Shown: positions 1-10,555 of the stretch, one piece after another
Position numbering within the stretch: position 1 is the stretch's first letter
Layout: each line of letters begins with the position of its first letter
Assembly: GCA_903853385.1 (NCBI GenBank)
Contig: CAINTJ010000053.1
Coordinates: 1 to 64,000 of the forward strand
From: an uncultured Gammaproteobacteria bacterium
GTDB taxonomy: Bacteria; Pseudomonadota; Gammaproteobacteria; Pseudomonadales; Pseudohongiellaceae
Direction: 5' to 3'
DNA: 64,000 nucleotides
The notes under the pieces: generated by a model
Database searches by the model: none
Seen by the model: the letters and a program-made list of their open reading frames with translations, nothing else
Told to the model about the DNA's origin: nothing
Position numbers and translations under genes: made by a program

Positions 1-1256
1 CAGGTGTCGATCAGTTCGAACTTGCCGGTCTTGGGATCGTATACCGAGGCCTGACGGTTACTGGTACGCAATGGATAGTACTGCGCGTATTTGTTCTTGG
101 AGCCTTCCATACACCAGGCGGGCTCGTCGTTGCGGATCTTCGAAGTCAGCCATACACGACCATCCGGACCCATCATCGGGTTGTGCGGATCAGCCGGGTT
201 TTCCAGGCCCCACAGCCATTCCATGCCCCAGAAGTTGGACGGATTGCCCGGTGCCGGGAAACGGGTCTTCACCACGCGTGGATCTTCGCGGGTGGGGATG
301 ACCATCTTGTAGGAGTCATTGGTGACCGGATCCACCACGTTCAGCGTGCCATGGCCGGCTGATACTGCGTAGATCGGGCCATAGGCGTTGACGGTTGGAT
401 TGTTCTTGTCAGTGGAAACTTCATCATGCATGAAGTCCTGCGGACCACCGGTGTCCCACAGCGTAACCACCACGTTGCGCTCAATGCCCTGCGGGCGCGG
501 TGGCATTACGGGGGTGGCACCGCTTTCAACCTTGCGGGTCCAGTCGGCCATGGTCTTGGCCATACCATCCATGCCAAACGCAAGGAACGAGGCCTGCATG
601 CTGCCGCCACGCACACCCAGCGAAGTCCGGTATTTCCAGGCCTCTTCATGGGTTTTGAAATCCAGAGCGCTCATATGATCAAGCGAGCGGGTTACCTTGG
701 TGCCAAGTTCGTGACAGAAATTGCAATCCTTCTTGAACTTGTGCATCCAGTCAGCCTGGCTCAGCACGCCGGGCATGAAACCGTTGCCACCAGCATCGAC
801 GACACCGCCGGTGCCGGGGAATTTGTTCTGGGCGGGCGGTTCCAGCAATGACAGCCAGTAGTCGCCCGGGTAAACCTTGGCGGCATCTTTCGGATCAGTG
901 GCAATTTCAGCTTTTAATTCAAGATTGGTGTCGCCCGGGCGGCCTTTCACCTTGGCGGAATCAAGCAGGCCATAGCCGCGCACCCACACATTGTAGGTAT
1001 CGCTGGGCAGCTGCGGCAGCACAAAGCGGCCCTGGTCGTCGGTTACCACGATCTTGATGAAAGGGGTGTTGGTTTCCTTGGTTTCGGCAATCACCCATAC
1101 GCCGGCCTCGGGACCTTTGGCGCTGGTCACCCGGCCCGTGATAAAGCCATCAGAATAAGCACGTTTGGTCGTGCCTGGGGTTGGGGCCTGTGCCAGCACT
1201 ACGCTCGCCACTGATGCCAGTACGAGTGCGGCGCCTGCACGCAAGAGCTTGTTCAT
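1..1256 (-). CDS. Exported carboxypeptidase-regulatory-like protein with one heme-c motif (partial)
   Basis: The reading frame begins with ATG at 1256 and runs off the left edge without a stop, so about 418 residues are visible. Residues 1-22 form a Sec signal peptide ending near VLAQA. Residues 35-105 resemble a carboxypeptidase-regulatory-like (beta-sandwich) domain with the pattern GRV..G.EAGVWV and D.QGRFVLPQLP. A CNFCH motif at residues 178-182 is a CxxCH heme-c site. Later sequence (about 290-418) has GPDGRVWLT-type strands that suggest the beginning of a Vgb/SMP-30-like beta-propeller. The protein should be periplasmic. Its substrate is unknown; the assignment is to a domain architecture, not to a function. 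It is divergent from glcB. Confidence 0.8.
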   Translation of the reverse strand, partial: MNKLLRAGAALVLASVASVVLAQAPTPGTTKRAYSDGFITGRVTSAKGPEAGVWVIAETKETNTPFIKIVVTDDQGRFVLPQLPSDTYNVWVRGYGLLDSAKVKGRPGDTNLELKAEIATDPKDAAKVYPGDYWLSLLEPPAQNKFPGTGGVVDAGGNGFMPGVLSQADWMHKFKKDCNFCHELGTKVTRSLDHMSALDFKTHEEAWKYRTSLGVRGGSMQASFLAFGMDGMAKTMADWTRKVESGATPVMPPRPQGIERNVVVTLWDTGGPQDFMHDEVSTDKNNPTVNAYGPIYAVSAGHGTLNVVDPVTNDSYKMVIPTREDPRVVKTRFPAPGNPSNFWGMEWLWGLENPADPHNPMMGPDGRVWLTSKIRNDEPAWCMEGSKNKYAQYYPLRTSNRQASVYDPKTGKFELIDT

Positions 1257-1501
1257 ATTTCCTCCTCGGGTGGCCATGACAGGAGAATTACTCGGTTTTT
1301 ATGGGGAAATCCGGTCACTGCGACGCGGAAAAGCCGGTCATGGAGAGCCACGAGTATAACCGAACTCCATGCCAGGAACAGCCGGAAAAACGCGGGAGTC
1401 ACATTTGCTGCAAGATACACATATCAATGGGCAGCGGGCCATGTTTTGGCGCTAAAATACAGCGCTCGCTTACCGACGGCAGTCATTAACAAGAGGTCCT
1501 C

Positions 1502-3691
1502 ATGCCGAACAAAATTTCCGCCAGCAACCTGCAGATTTCCCAGGTGCTTTACGACTTCATCGAAAAAGAAGCCGCCCCCGGCACCGGCATAGAACCCAAA
1601 ACCTTTTGGGCGGCGATGGGCAAAGTCGTGGATACGCTGGCTCCACGCAATCGCGCACTACTGCTCAAGCGCGATGAACTGCAAGCCCGCATTGATGAAT
1701 GGCATCGCCAACATGACAGCGCTTATTACCTGGCGCATCGTGACGAGTACAAAACGTTTCTGCAGGACATCGGCTATCTGGTGCCAGTGGGCGACGACTT
1801 CAAAATCGCCACCCGCGGCAATGACTACGAGATTGCCATCGTGGCCGGTCCGCAGCTGGTAGTGCCAGTGATGAATGCGCGTTACTCACTCAATGCCGCC
1901 AACGCCCGCTGGGGCAGCTTGTTTGATGCGCTTTATGGTACTGACGTAATACCGGAAACCAGCGGCGCCACCCGCACCGCCACCTACAATCCGCTACGCG
2001 GACAAAAAGTAATCGCCTATGCCGACGAATTCCTGGACCAGGCGCTTCCGCTTAAACGCGGCCGTCATGAAATGGTGCAGCAATACCGGCTTGCCAATGA
2101 AAGCGGCCACATCATTCTGGAAGTGGAGCTGAAGGATCACACCATCACCGGCCTGTGTCAGCCTGACAAACTGGTGGGTTTTCAGGGCGGCTTCTCCACC
2201 CCGGCTGCGTTGCTGTTTGCCAACCATGGCTTGCATCTGGAAATCCAGCTCGACGACACCAATATCATCGGCAAGCAGCATCACGCCGGCGTCAAAGATG
2301 TCTACATGGAATCGGCGATGACCACGATCCAGGACTGCGAAGACAGCGTGGCGGCAGTGGATGCCAGTGACAAAGTAGCGGTGTATCGCAACTGGCTCGG
2401 CTTGATGAATGGCACCCTGCAGGAAAATGTCGCCAAAGGCAGCAAGACCATCGTGCGCAAGCTGAATCCGGATCGGGTCTACAAAGGCACCAGTGGTGAA
2501 ACCGTGATCATGCAAGGTCGCAGCTTGCTGCTGATCCGCAATGTCGGCCATTTGATGACCACTGATGCGATCCTCGATCGTGAAGGCCGTGAAATTCCGG
2601 AAGGCCTGATGGATGCAATGGTGTCATCACTGTGTTCGCTGCATGACATCAAGGGCAACAGCCCGGTCAGGAACAGCCGTGAAGGCAACATCTACATCGT
2701 CAAGCCCAAGATGCACGGCCCGGAAGAAGCCCAGTTCTGCAACGACCTGCTTGACGCTGTCGAGGATGCCCTCGGCCTCAAGCGCAACACCATCAAGGTC
2801 GGCGTGATGGATGAAGAACGCCGCACCACAGTCAACCTGAAAGAATGCATACGTGCGGTGAAAGACCGCGTGTTCTTCATCAACACCGGCTTTCTGGATC
2901 GTACCGGCGACGAAATTCACACCAGCATGCACGCTGGCCCGTTCCTGCCCAAGGACGCTATCAAAAACCAGCCATGGATCGGCGCCTATGAAAATTCCAA
3001 TGTCGACATTGGCGTGGCTACCGGCTTCACCGGCAAGGCCCAGATAGGCAAAGGCATGTGGGCCAAGCCTGACATGATGGCCGACATGATGGCGCAAAAA
3101 GTAGTGCACCCGAACATGGGGGCCAATTGTGCGTGGGTGCCCTCGCCTACTGCGGCTACCCTGCATGCGATCCATTACCACCAGATCAATGTGGCGCAAA
3201 CCCAGCGTGAATTGTCGAGCCGCGAGAAAGCCAGCGTCGACACCATCCTGATGATCCCGCTGTTGACCAACAACAAGCTGAGCCCCGACCAAATCCAGAA
3301 AGAAATCGACAACAACGCGCAAGGCATACTTGGCTATGTAGTGCGCTGGATTGACCAGGGCGTGGGCTGCTCCAAGGTGCCTGACATCAATCATGTTGGC
3401 CTGATGGAAGACCGCGCCACGCTGCGCATTTCCAGTCAGCATATCGCCAACTGGTTGCTGCACGGCATCTGCACCCAAGAGCAGGTAATGAGCACACTTA
3501 AACGTATGGCGCTAGTAGTTGACCAGCAGAATGCCGGTGACCCGCTCTACAAGAACATGGCCCCCGCTTATGACAGCATTGCCTTCCAGGCGGCCAGCGA
3601 TCTGGTATTCAAGGGCATTGAGCAACCCAACGGCTATACCGAGCCGTTGTTGCACGCCCGCCGGCGCGAACTAAAACAAAAACAGAAATAA
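1502..3691 (+). CDS. glcB: Malate synthase G
   Basis: This 729-residue protein condenses glyoxylate and acetyl-CoA to malate in the cytoplasm, the second step of the glyoxylate bypass and of glycolate use. Its length is close to E. coli GlcB (723). The segment [17 protein letters not shown] at 622-638 holds C623 and the catalytic D637 (E. coli C617 and D631), and [12 protein letters not shown] at about 339-350 holds the active-site Arg. The ATG follows an AGAGG Shine-Dalgarno. No isocitrate lyase or glycolate oxidase gene lies beside it, so it seems to be a single-gene unit ending at the palindrome just downstream. Confidence 0.96.
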   Translation: MPNKISASNLQISQVLYDFIEKEAAPGTGIEPKTFWAAMGKVVDTLAPRNRALLLKRDELQARIDEWHRQHDSAYYLAHRDEYKTFLQDIGYLVPVGDDFKIATRGNDYEIAIVAGPQLVVPVMNARYSLNAANARWGSLFDALYGTDVIPETSGATRTATYNPLRGQKVIAYADEFLDQALPLKRGRHEMVQQYRLANESGHIILEVELKDHTITGLCQPDKLVGFQGGFSTPAALLFANHGLHLEIQLDDTNIIGKQHHAGVKDVYMESAMTTIQDCEDSVAAVDASDKVAVYRNWLGLMNGTLQENVAKGSKTIVRKLNPDRVYKGTSGETVIMQGRSLLLIRNVGHLMTTDAILDREGREIPEGLMDAMVSSLCSLHDIKGNSPVRNSREGNIYIVKPKMHGPEEAQFCNDLLDAVEDALGLKRNTIKVGVMDEERRTTVNLKECIRAVKDRVFFINTGFLDRTGDEIHTSMHAGPFLPKDAIKNQPWIGAYENSNVDIGVATGFTGKAQIGKGMWAKPDMMADMMAQKVVHPNMGANCAWVPSPTAATLHAIHYHQINVAQTQRELSSREKASVDTILMIPLLTNNKLSPDQIQKEIDNNAQGILGYVVRWIDQGVGCSKVPDINHVGLMEDRATLRISSQHIANWLLHGICTQEQVMSTLKRMALVVDQQNAGDPLYKNMAPAYDSIAFQAASDLVFKGIEQPNGYTEPLLHARRRELKQKQK

Positions 3692-3697
3692 AAAATC

Positions 3698-3780
3698 AAA
3701 TCGGAGTCAGACTTACCAATGCTTGCACAATGAGCTGGAATCATCAGCGCTCGCAAGCAATGTAACTCTGACTCCAATTT
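3698..3780. repeat. Palindromic MITE/REP-like element
   Basis: The 83 bases form one long imperfect hairpin. The left arm, AATCGGAGTCAGA then CTTAC, pairs with GTAAC then TCTGACTCCAATT on the right, and an inner TGCTTGC (3720-3726) pairs with GCAAGCA (3753-3759). The core GGAGTCAGA recurs at 62581 and, as ATCAGAGTCAC, at 63860. The layout resembles elements mobilised by REP-associated tyrosine transposases, but no such gene is present. It starts six bases after the glcB stop and may also protect or end that transcript. Confidence 0.6.
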
Positions 3781-3811
3781 AACTTCCGACCATGTAACCG
3801 AGGGGATCGTC

Positions 3812-4618
3812 ATGAAACTACGCGTTTTGGCATTGGCCACTGTTTTAATTGTCCTGCCTGGCATCGCCAGTGCCCAATTGTCGGCTCCCAATGCCGAGGG
3901 TGTCAGCGCCGGCCATACCCATTTGTACATCGCCGATCTCGCCAAGAGTCGCGAATACTGGCTTAATTTCGGTCTCACCGAAGTCAAAAGCGACAAGATC
4001 AAGAATGCGTTCAGTGCCCCCGGCATGCTGGTGCTGTTGAGAGAGCAGGCCCCAGTGCTGCCATCAGGACAGACCTCTGCCAATCACATCGCATTTTCGG
4101 TAAAAAGCTACGACGTCTACAAAGCCAAGCTGGTGGCGATGGGCGCCAAGCTCGTGCTCGACAAAGCCGACACCGGCCAAATTCTGGCTGATCTGCCCGA
4201 CGGCGTGCGAGTGGAGTTCCTGACCGATCCTGCCCAGACCGAAACCATCAAGTTTCATCACTCCCATGTGCAAACACTGGATGTGAATGGCGTGCGCGAC
4301 TGGTATGTAAAAGTGTTCGGCGCTGAAGCGGGCGAACGCGCCGGCATGGTGTCGGCAGTTATACCCGGGGGTCGCGTCGATTTCCTGGCAGCCCGCGGTG
4401 ATGCACCCAAGGCTTCCAAAGGCAACGCCATTGATCACTTCGGTTTTGAAGTCGCCAGCATGGACGCCTTCAAGGCCAAGATGGACAAGCTCGGCATCAA
4501 ATTTGATCGCGCCCCGGAAAAGCGTGACGATCTGGGTCTGACCATCGCATTCATTGTTGATCCGGTCGGCACCAATATTGAAATCACCCAGGGCCTGGCG
4601 GCAGTCGCCAAAAAATAA
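3812..4618 (+). CDS. Exported VOC (glyoxalase/bleomycin-resistance superfamily) protein
   Basis: The 268-residue product starts with a clear Sec signal peptide (MKLRVLALATVLIVLPGIASA, cleavage near 21-22) and then has two tandem VOC betaalphabetabetabeta modules: roughly 30-130 (AGHTHLYIADLAKSREYW ... GVRVEFL) and 145-262 (HHSHVQTLDVNGVRDWYVK ... NIEITQG). VOC proteins usually bind a metal through His/Glu at the module ends, and candidate ligands (H34, E140, H152, E257 by rough count) are present. An exported VOC protein could act on a small reactive organic compound in the periplasm, but the substrate cannot be read from sequence. GAGGGGA precedes the ATG. It is convergent with the Omp85-like gene. 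Confidence 0.85.
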   Translation: MKLRVLALATVLIVLPGIASAQLSAPNAEGVSAGHTHLYIADLAKSREYWLNFGLTEVKSDKIKNAFSAPGMLVLLREQAPVLPSGQTSANHIAFSVKSYDVYKAKLVAMGAKLVLDKADTGQILADLPDGVRVEFLTDPAQTETIKFHHSHVQTLDVNGVRDWYVKVFGAEAGERAGMVSAVIPGGRVDFLAARGDAPKASKGNAIDHFGFEVASMDAFKAKMDKLGIKFDRAPEKRDDLGLTIAFIVDPVGTNIEITQGLAAVAKK

Positions 4619-4638
4619 CCCTACCGTCACTGTGAACG

Positions 4639-4667
4639 GGCCCGACCACTTAACTGCGAGTCGGGCC
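4639..4667. terminator. Possible bidirectional terminator hairpin
   Basis: GGCCCGAC at 4639-4646 pairs perfectly with GTCGGGCC at 4660-4667 around a 13-base loop, in the gap between two convergent genes. Neither side has a strong T run, so termination is inferred from position only. Confidence 0.35.
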
Positions 4668-4684
4668 GGTTCCCCGGTTTCATT

Positions 4685-6376
4685 TCAGAAAGTATCTTTC
4701 ACTTCCACCACGAACTGCCTGCCGCCACCACCGGGCACATTGCTGTTCAGGGGCCAGGCCAGATCGACATGCACGATCTGGCCTGATTCGGAACGACTGG
4801 GTGCCAGTCGCAATCCGAAGCCAACATTCTGGTATAGACGCTGGGCGCCAGCATCGGTATTGCCAAACACCCGGCCCGCATCATAGAACATCGCAAACCC
4901 GACTCTGGCCAGTTGCAGCCAGTGATAATCAGTGAAATAGCGTTCCTCGGCAGTGAATTGCACATTGCCGGTGCCATTGAGAAAATGGCTGTCGTAGCCG
5001 CGCAAACCGTTGCTGCCCCCCAGGATCAGCTGGGTGCCGTTATTGAGGTTGTAGACCTTGTTGGCAACCAGACCCAGAAACAAAGTGCGGCGCTGGCTCA
5101 ATTCCATCTGGTAATCGAGCGAGGCTTTCAGCAGGGTATCTTCCAGGCGTGCAGTCTCGCGATTCCAGCGACCATCCCAACTGGCAGACAACTGCAGCAG
5201 CCGGCCCGGGTGATACAGCAAGGTATCACCAAAGTCGCCATTGAAGATCACATTGCCGCCGGCACCACCCGCATAACCGATGCGGCTGCGGACATGCTTG
5301 CCCAATTGCAGATCTTCGGTTCGTTTGATCTGGCCGATGTTGAAGCCAGTGACGTATTTGTCCTCGATGTAATCGTATTGCAGAAACGGATAATTGAGAT
5401 CCAGGCTGCTGCGCAGGCCGACCGGCGCCGGCAGATCAGGCCCTTTTTGCCAGCTCTGCTGACTGACACGGGCACCGGCACTGAAACGGTTGACACTCCC
5501 ATCGACGATGCCGTTGGAGCTGCCATAGATGAATTCCACCGCGCTGGAGTCATGCTGCACACCGGAGACCTTGGTGCCATAGGTGTACTGGTTGAGGACT
5601 TCACTAGTGGATTCCCACAACACACGCCAGGAGTGTTTGTCGTTGAGCGAATAAAACGGCTGTGAGGCATCAACCAGGTAATGATGGCCATCGGAGTTCT
5701 GCGCAATTTCACTGGTAAACTCGGCGTGCGTGCCCCCGATATTGGGATTCTTGTAGCCCATGGCCCAGGAGCTGCGCTGCGGGTCTTGTTTGTATTTAAT
5801 ATCAAGAAACTGGCCCGAGCCCAGGATGTTGGAATCGCGCAGGCCAATGCCTGCACTGGTATCGCCACCGGTGGATTTGAAAGACAGATCCGGTGTCAGC
5901 GTCCACACTTCACGAGAGACCACTTCCAGATCAACAGAGTTACCGCACTCACGCAGCACACGGATGGCAGCATCACCCACGTAGTGGCGGCTGCGCAAGA
6001 TACGCTCACTCTCTGCCAGTAAATGCACCGTGGCGGGCTCGCCTTCCTTAAACAGCAGCTGGTCGCTGATGACCTGCTGGCGGGTGGTAAAGTGGATGGC
6101 ATTGGCCCAGCGAAACAGCAAGTTGTCTTCCCGCGGGTTGCTTTCATCAAAGATCGGCAAGGTGTTGACCGAAAGTGAATGCACGATGCGGGAAGGCGCA
6201 TCCAGGCGGTAATCGTTCTCGCTGCCCCAGCGGGTCAGCGCCTTGGTGAAATCGTAGGAGGTTGTAGCCGGAGCATTGATGTCAATACATTTGCTGTTGT
6301 CTTGCGACACAGCAGTGCCGGCGACCAGCAGCAATGATGTCGCCAATGAAATTTGCACTGCATGCCGTCTGATCAT
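4685..6376 (-). CDS. Omp85/TamA-like outer-membrane protein
   Basis: The 563-residue product has a signal peptide (1-25, ending AVSQ), an N-terminal region with a POTRA-like segment (about 95-170: EGEPATVHLLAESERILRSR then IRVLRECGNSVDLEV), and a long beta-rich C-terminal half with alternating aromatic strands that ends in Phe (VEVKDTF), the signature of BAM-inserted barrels. The strand GSNGLRGYDSHFLNGTGN near 460 matches the conserved G-x-RGY turn of Omp85 barrels (lid-loop VRGF/Y motif). It probably assembles or secretes other proteins or lipids at the outer membrane. It is shorter than BamA (about 800) and near TamA (577). It follows the RND operon on the same strand with a 121-base gap. 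Confidence 0.8.
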   Translation of the reverse strand: MIRRHAVQISLATSLLLVAGTAVSQDNSKCIDINAPATTSYDFTKALTRWGSENDYRLDAPSRIVHSLSVNTLPIFDESNPREDNLLFRWANAIHFTTRQQVISDQLLFKEGEPATVHLLAESERILRSRHYVGDAAIRVLRECGNSVDLEVVSREVWTLTPDLSFKSTGGDTSAGIGLRDSNILGSGQFLDIKYKQDPQRSSWAMGYKNPNIGGTHAEFTSEIAQNSDGHHYLVDASQPFYSLNDKHSWRVLWESTSEVLNQYTYGTKVSGVQHDSSAVEFIYGSSNGIVDGSVNRFSAGARVSQQSWQKGPDLPAPVGLRSSLDLNYPFLQYDYIEDKYVTGFNIGQIKRTEDLQLGKHVRSRIGYAGGAGGNVIFNGDFGDTLLYHPGRLLQLSASWDGRWNRETARLEDTLLKASLDYQMELSQRRTLFLGLVANKVYNLNNGTQLILGGSNGLRGYDSHFLNGTGNVQFTAEERYFTDYHWLQLARVGFAMFYDAGRVFGNTDAGAQRLYQNVGFGLRLAPSRSESGQIVHVDLAWPLNSNVPGGGGRQFVVEVKDTF

Positions 6377-6497
6377 TGCAGGTTCCCCGATACAACTTGA
6401 AACAATACTAGCTGGTCATCCACTGGCATTGTTTGATTTTCACCAAACAAACACGAGGATTTCACGTCTAACTATCCAGAGCATCCCTGTCGGCGCG

Positions 6498-9400
6498 CTA
6501 GTCAGCTGGTTTGGGCTGCAGCAGCGTCAGCAAAGCCGGCAAAAACAACAGCACCAACGGCACTGCCGCCAACAGGCCAAAGATGATGGCAGTGGCCAGC
6601 GGTTGCTGCAGACCGGCACCCCGGCTGATGCTGAGCGCCAGCGGGCTCAACGTCAGAATCGCTATCAGTGCTGACATGAGGATGGGGCGCAAACGATTGA
6701 GACCGACCTCGCGCAAATGCGGGATGGCCAGTGCCTGGCTGCGATTGATCTCGGACAGATAAAAAATGATCAGCTCGGTCACCATGCCCACCACCATGGT
6801 CAAACCCATCAGCGCGGAAATATTCAGTTCAGTATGGGTCAGCCAAAGACCGAGCAATACTGCTGCAACCGACAGCAATACCGTCGCGATCGCAGCGATG
6901 GTCCACAACAGTCGTTCAAACAGCAAGGTCAACAACAACGCACTCAGCAACAGGGCTGCGGCAAATACCAGCGCCATATCGGCAAAACTTTTCTGCTGCT
7001 CGGCATACAGGCCACCATAATCTACACGTACTCCTGGCGGCAGCTGCAACTGGGTTACTGTGGCCCTGACTGCCCGCATGGCCGAACCCAGATCGCGCCC
7101 TTCCAGTCTGGCTGTCACTGCTACAAATGGCGCCAGATCTTCCCGTGTCAATTGGCGCTGCCCGGCATCGCTGGCAATGTCAGCCACTTGTCGCAACTGC
7201 ACAATGTGGCCATCAGCTGCCGTTAACGGCAAGCCCCCCAATTGAGCAGTGCGACTGCGCAAGCCTGGTTCTGCACGCACGCGCACTCCCACCAATTGTT
7301 CGCCGAAACGAATCCGCGTGGCGGTGCGCCCACCCAGCAACTGTTGCAATTGCTCGGTAATTTTGCTGGCATCCAAACCCTGCTGAGCGGCCAGGCCGGC
7401 ATCCACTTTGACAGTGATGGCATCCCCGGCAATACGCAAACCATCAACGATTTCCACAACGCCTTCCACTTGCTTCAACGCGGCTGCCACCTGGGTAGCA
7501 CTGTTGGCGAGCTGTTCAGGATCATCACTGAACAGTTTCACTTCGATGGGCTGCGGTACCGCGGTGAGATCGCCGATAAGATCTTCCATCAGCTGGGTGA
7601 GTTCAACCTGCACGCCTGGCACCTGGGTTTCAATCTTGGTTCGCAGCTCTTCCATCACCTGCGCAATCGGACGACGGGAACCCGTATGCAGGCGGATGAA
7701 GTAATCCCCTTCATCGGCTTCAGTGAGACCACCTCCCAACTGGATGCCGGTGCGACGCGAATAACTGGCCACCTCCGGCGTGGCGGTAATCAGTTGTTCA
7801 ACGTGGGCCAGCAAGCTATCGGTATCGGCAAGCGCCGCGCCAGAGTGGGCTTTGTAATCAAGCACAAATCCGCCTTCATCCATTGTGGGCATGAAACCGG
7901 ACTTCATCTGGGTCCATGCCAGAGCACCCCCAAATACCAACAGCAACAAAGTGCTGAACACAAACATACGCGGTTTGGACAGCAAGCCCTGATACCAGCG
8001 CAGATAGTGTCTGCCCAGCCGTTGCATCGCGACATTGGCTTTTTCAGCCTGTTCGGCATCGTGGGCAGTCAACCAGTGCGCGGCGACCAGCGGAATCACA
8101 CAACGCGCATAAAACAGTGAGAACAACAGCGACAGCACCATGGTGATGGCCAGCGCAGTGAAAAATCCGCCGCTGACGCCACTGATAAAACTGAGCGGCA
8201 GAAAAACAATGATGGTAGCGAGAGTGGAGCCGAGCAGCGGCCGCTCCATTTCCGCGGCTGCCTGCAGCAAGGATTTGCTGTCCCGGGCCTTGCCGTCCTG
8301 CAGTTGGCGCATCATGTGTTCGAATACCACCACCGCATCATCCACAATGAGCCCGACTGCTGCGGCCATGCCACCCAGGGTCATCATGTTGAAACCCATG
8401 CCCAGTGCAAACAACGCCAGACAAGTGGCCAGCAATACGCCTGGCAACATCAGTGCAGTGATGAGCATCAACCGTGTCGAGCGCAGGAAATACAACAGCA
8501 CCACGCCTGCCAGCAGCGAGCCCAGCAAAATGGCTTCGGCCACCGCGTCAGCTGCACCCGTCACCAGTTCTGACTGGTCATAGAACGGCGTGACCTTGAC
8601 GGTGGCCGGCAACGACAATGATTGCAAGCGTGCCGACACCGACTTGACGATGGCCACACTGTCACCGCGCAGCGATTGTCGGATATTGACCAGCACAGCT
8701 CGCTGACCGTCGGAAGTGACGCGGGTAAAATTTGGCTCGGCGGCGGTGGAGATGCTGGCAACCTGTGCCAAGGTAACCAGTCCGAGGCCATCCGTTCCCG
8801 CCGGCTTCACCGGTGTGGTTGCCAAGGCTTGCGCAGAAGTAAGCCGGCCTTCCACCAGTACCAGATACAGCCGGTGACGATCTTCCATCTTGCCAACGCC
8901 GGCCACGGTGTTGGCACCGGCCAAGGCTGCAGTTACATCATCAATGCCCAAACCAAAACCTTGCAGCTTGCCAAGATCAACATCCACAGCCAGTTCACGC
9001 GGCGAACCGCCCAGAATATCCACCGCCGCTACCCCCGGCACTGCGGTAAGTGCAGGACGCAACTTCAGTTCCGCCAGCTGCCGCAAGGCCTGCTGGTCAA
9101 GCGTATCGGAAGTCAGCGCAAGTCCCAGCACCGGAAAGATGGTGGGGTCGGAGCGGCGCACATCGAAGCGGATGCCGGTTGGCAATTCACTGGCGAGCGT
9201 GGCCAGCGCACCCTGGGTGGCCAGCAAGGCTGCCACCATGTCATCGCCCCAGCTAAAGTTAAGCGCTATTTGCGCAGCCCCGCGACTGGTAGTGGAACGT
9301 ACTCGTACAACACCTGGGACTGAACGCAGGGCAATTTCAATCGGCCGGGTAATCTCTGCTGCCATTTGCGCGGCATCGCGCTCTCCTGCATCGACCGACA

Positions 9401-9533
9401 CAATCACGCGCGGATAATTGATAGGCGGAAACAGGCTCACCGGCATCTTGAACGCAAAGATCACTCCGCCCAGGGTGAACAATGCCACCAGCAGCCACAA
9501 CGAACGCGCATGAAGCTCCAGAAACGCTTTCAC
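6498..9533 (-). CDS. RND efflux permease 1 (AcrB/HAE1-type)
   Basis: This 1011-residue inner-membrane pump has the usual layout of an RND permease: TM1 at 10-28, large periplasmic loops after TM1 and TM7, and TM clusters at about 330-540 and 850-1005. The TM4 proton-relay pair is D398-D399 in GLIVDDAVVV. It would export a hydrophobic compound by proton antiport through the adaptor and TolC-type partners just upstream. The start is a GTG at 9533 that overlaps the adaptor's TGA (GTGA), implying translational coupling. A heavy-metal (CzcA-like) role is less likely, since no metal-binding insert or metal regulator is seen. Confidence 0.93.
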   Translation of the reverse strand: MKAFLELHARSLWLLVALFTLGGVIFAFKMPVSLFPPINYPRVIVSVDAGERDAAQMAAEITRPIEIALRSVPGVVRVRSTTSRGAAQIALNFSWGDDMVAALLATQGALATLASELPTGIRFDVRRSDPTIFPVLGLALTSDTLDQQALRQLAELKLRPALTAVPGVAAVDILGGSPRELAVDVDLGKLQGFGLGIDDVTAALAGANTVAGVGKMEDRHRLYLVLVEGRLTSAQALATTPVKPAGTDGLGLVTLAQVASISTAAEPNFTRVTSDGQRAVLVNIRQSLRGDSVAIVKSVSARLQSLSLPATVKVTPFYDQSELVTGAADAVAEAILLGSLLAGVVLLYFLRSTRLMLITALMLPGVLLATCLALFALGMGFNMMTLGGMAAAVGLIVDDAVVVFEHMMRQLQDGKARDSKSLLQAAAEMERPLLGSTLATIIVFLPLSFISGVSGGFFTALAITMVLSLLFSLFYARCVIPLVAAHWLTAHDAEQAEKANVAMQRLGRHYLRWYQGLLSKPRMFVFSTLLLLVFGGALAWTQMKSGFMPTMDEGGFVLDYKAHSGAALADTDSLLAHVEQLITATPEVASYSRRTGIQLGGGLTEADEGDYFIRLHTGSRRPIAQVMEELRTKIETQVPGVQVELTQLMEDLIGDLTAVPQPIEVKLFSDDPEQLANSATQVAAALKQVEGVVEIVDGLRIAGDAITVKVDAGLAAQQGLDASKITEQLQQLLGGRTATRIRFGEQLVGVRVRAEPGLRSRTAQLGGLPLTAADGHIVQLRQVADIASDAGQRQLTREDLAPFVAVTARLEGRDLGSAMRAVRATVTQLQLPPGVRVDYGGLYAEQQKSFADMALVFAAALLLSALLLTLLFERLLWTIAAIATVLLSVAAVLLGLWLTHTELNISALMGLTMVVGMVTELIIFYLSEINRSQALAIPHLREVGLNRLRPILMSALIAILTLSPLALSISRGAGLQQPLATAIIFGLLAAVPLVLLFLPALLTLLQPKPAD

Positions 9534-10555
9534 TGGACCTGCACCGCCACCCCGTCATCCAGCCCGGTGAGGCCGGTGACAGCGATTTGTTCGCCGGTTT
9601 TAAGCCCGTCGAGAATGACTATGTGTTCACCATCGGTGGCGCCAGTGCTGACATCACGACGACTGGCAATGGCATTGTGCACGACATAGACAAAGGCCTG
9701 GCCTCCATCATCGAGCAATGCATCATACGGAATCAGCAATTCACCACTGACCCGCTGCACGCCGAGTTGCGCACGCAGATTTTCGCCGGGGTGCAAACCA
9801 TTGGCGACGGCGACACTGGCATAGACCGACAACAAGTGGGTTTGCGGATCCACTGCCGGTGACATCGAACTCACAGTTCCGGCCAGCTCAATGCCTCCGG
9901 CAGGCAAGCGGATTTGCAAGGCAGTGCCGATGCTGACCTGGGTGGCCAGGGCCGGATCCATGCTGAAATGCAGCGTAATGCTGCTGTTGCGCACCAGCGT
10001 AAATACGCTGCCGCCCGCCGCGATGATTTCACCCGGGCTGGCATCGATGCTGCCAACCACCGCTGCTACCGGCGCCTTCAATGCCAGCGTGTTGCTGCGG
10101 TTCTGCAAGCTGTGCAGCAGCGCTTCACTATTGGCCAGAGCCGCATGTGCCAGTTCAACATCGGCATCACTGGCCAGTCCTTCACGGCGCAAACGCGCGG
10201 TTCTGGCACTGGCTGCCGTGGTTTGCTGCACATCGGTACGTGCCTTGTCCAATTCCAGCTCAGTCAACGGAGAAGCCTGCAGATGCGCCAGCACAGTGCC
10301 GGCGGCAACTACACTGCCGACACTGACGTCAACGGAGACGAGCCTGGCTTCCAGCGGAGCTTCCACTTTATAACGGCCCTGGCTGCCATTCTCGACCACG
10401 CCGTACAGCATGACTGTTTGTACTAGATCACCTGGCTGCACCGTCGCCACGGTGATGTGGGCCAGCGGCTTGGCAGCTTCTGCGGCTTCCTTGCCCGAGC
10501 AGGCAGCCAGTGCCAGCAACAACGGCAACCAGCAAACAATCGTGCGGCTATTCAT
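9530..10555 (-). CDS. RND periplasmic adaptor lipoprotein 1 (HlyD/AcrA family)
   Basis: The 341-residue adaptor has a lipoprotein signal with the lipobox LAAC (C19), a lipoyl/barrel-sandwich half-motif (VEAPLEARLVSVDVSVGSVV at about 65-84), an alpha-helical hairpin (about 105-160) and a second lipoyl half (LKAPVAAVVGSIDASPGEII). It would link permease 1 to an outer-membrane factor. GGGGTAA stands ahead of the ATG, which lies inside the last codons of the TolC-like gene (8-base overlap), so the three genes are surely co-translated. Confidence 0.9.
   Translation of the reverse strand: MNSRTIVCWLPLLLALAACSGKEAAEAAKPLAHITVATVQPGDLVQTVMLYGVVENGSQGRYKVEAPLEARLVSVDVSVGSVVAAGTVLAHLQASPLTELELDKARTDVQQTTAASARTARLRREGLASDADVELAHAALANSEALLHSLQNRSNTLALKAPVAAVVGSIDASPGEIIAAGGSVFTLVRNSSITLHFSMDPALATQVSIGTALQIRLPAGGIELAGTVSSMSPAVDPQTHLLSVYASVAVANGLHPGENLRAQLGVQRVSGELLIPYDALLDDGGQAFVYVVHNAIASRRDVSTGATDGEHIVILDGLKTGEQIAVTGLTGLDDGVAVQVQ

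Noticed and set aside
6498-9533. Heavy-metal (CusA/CzcA) identity for permease 1
   Set aside because: No metal-binding Met/His cluster or metal regulator was seen, and the neighbourhood is one of aromatic oxidation; HAE1 type kept.
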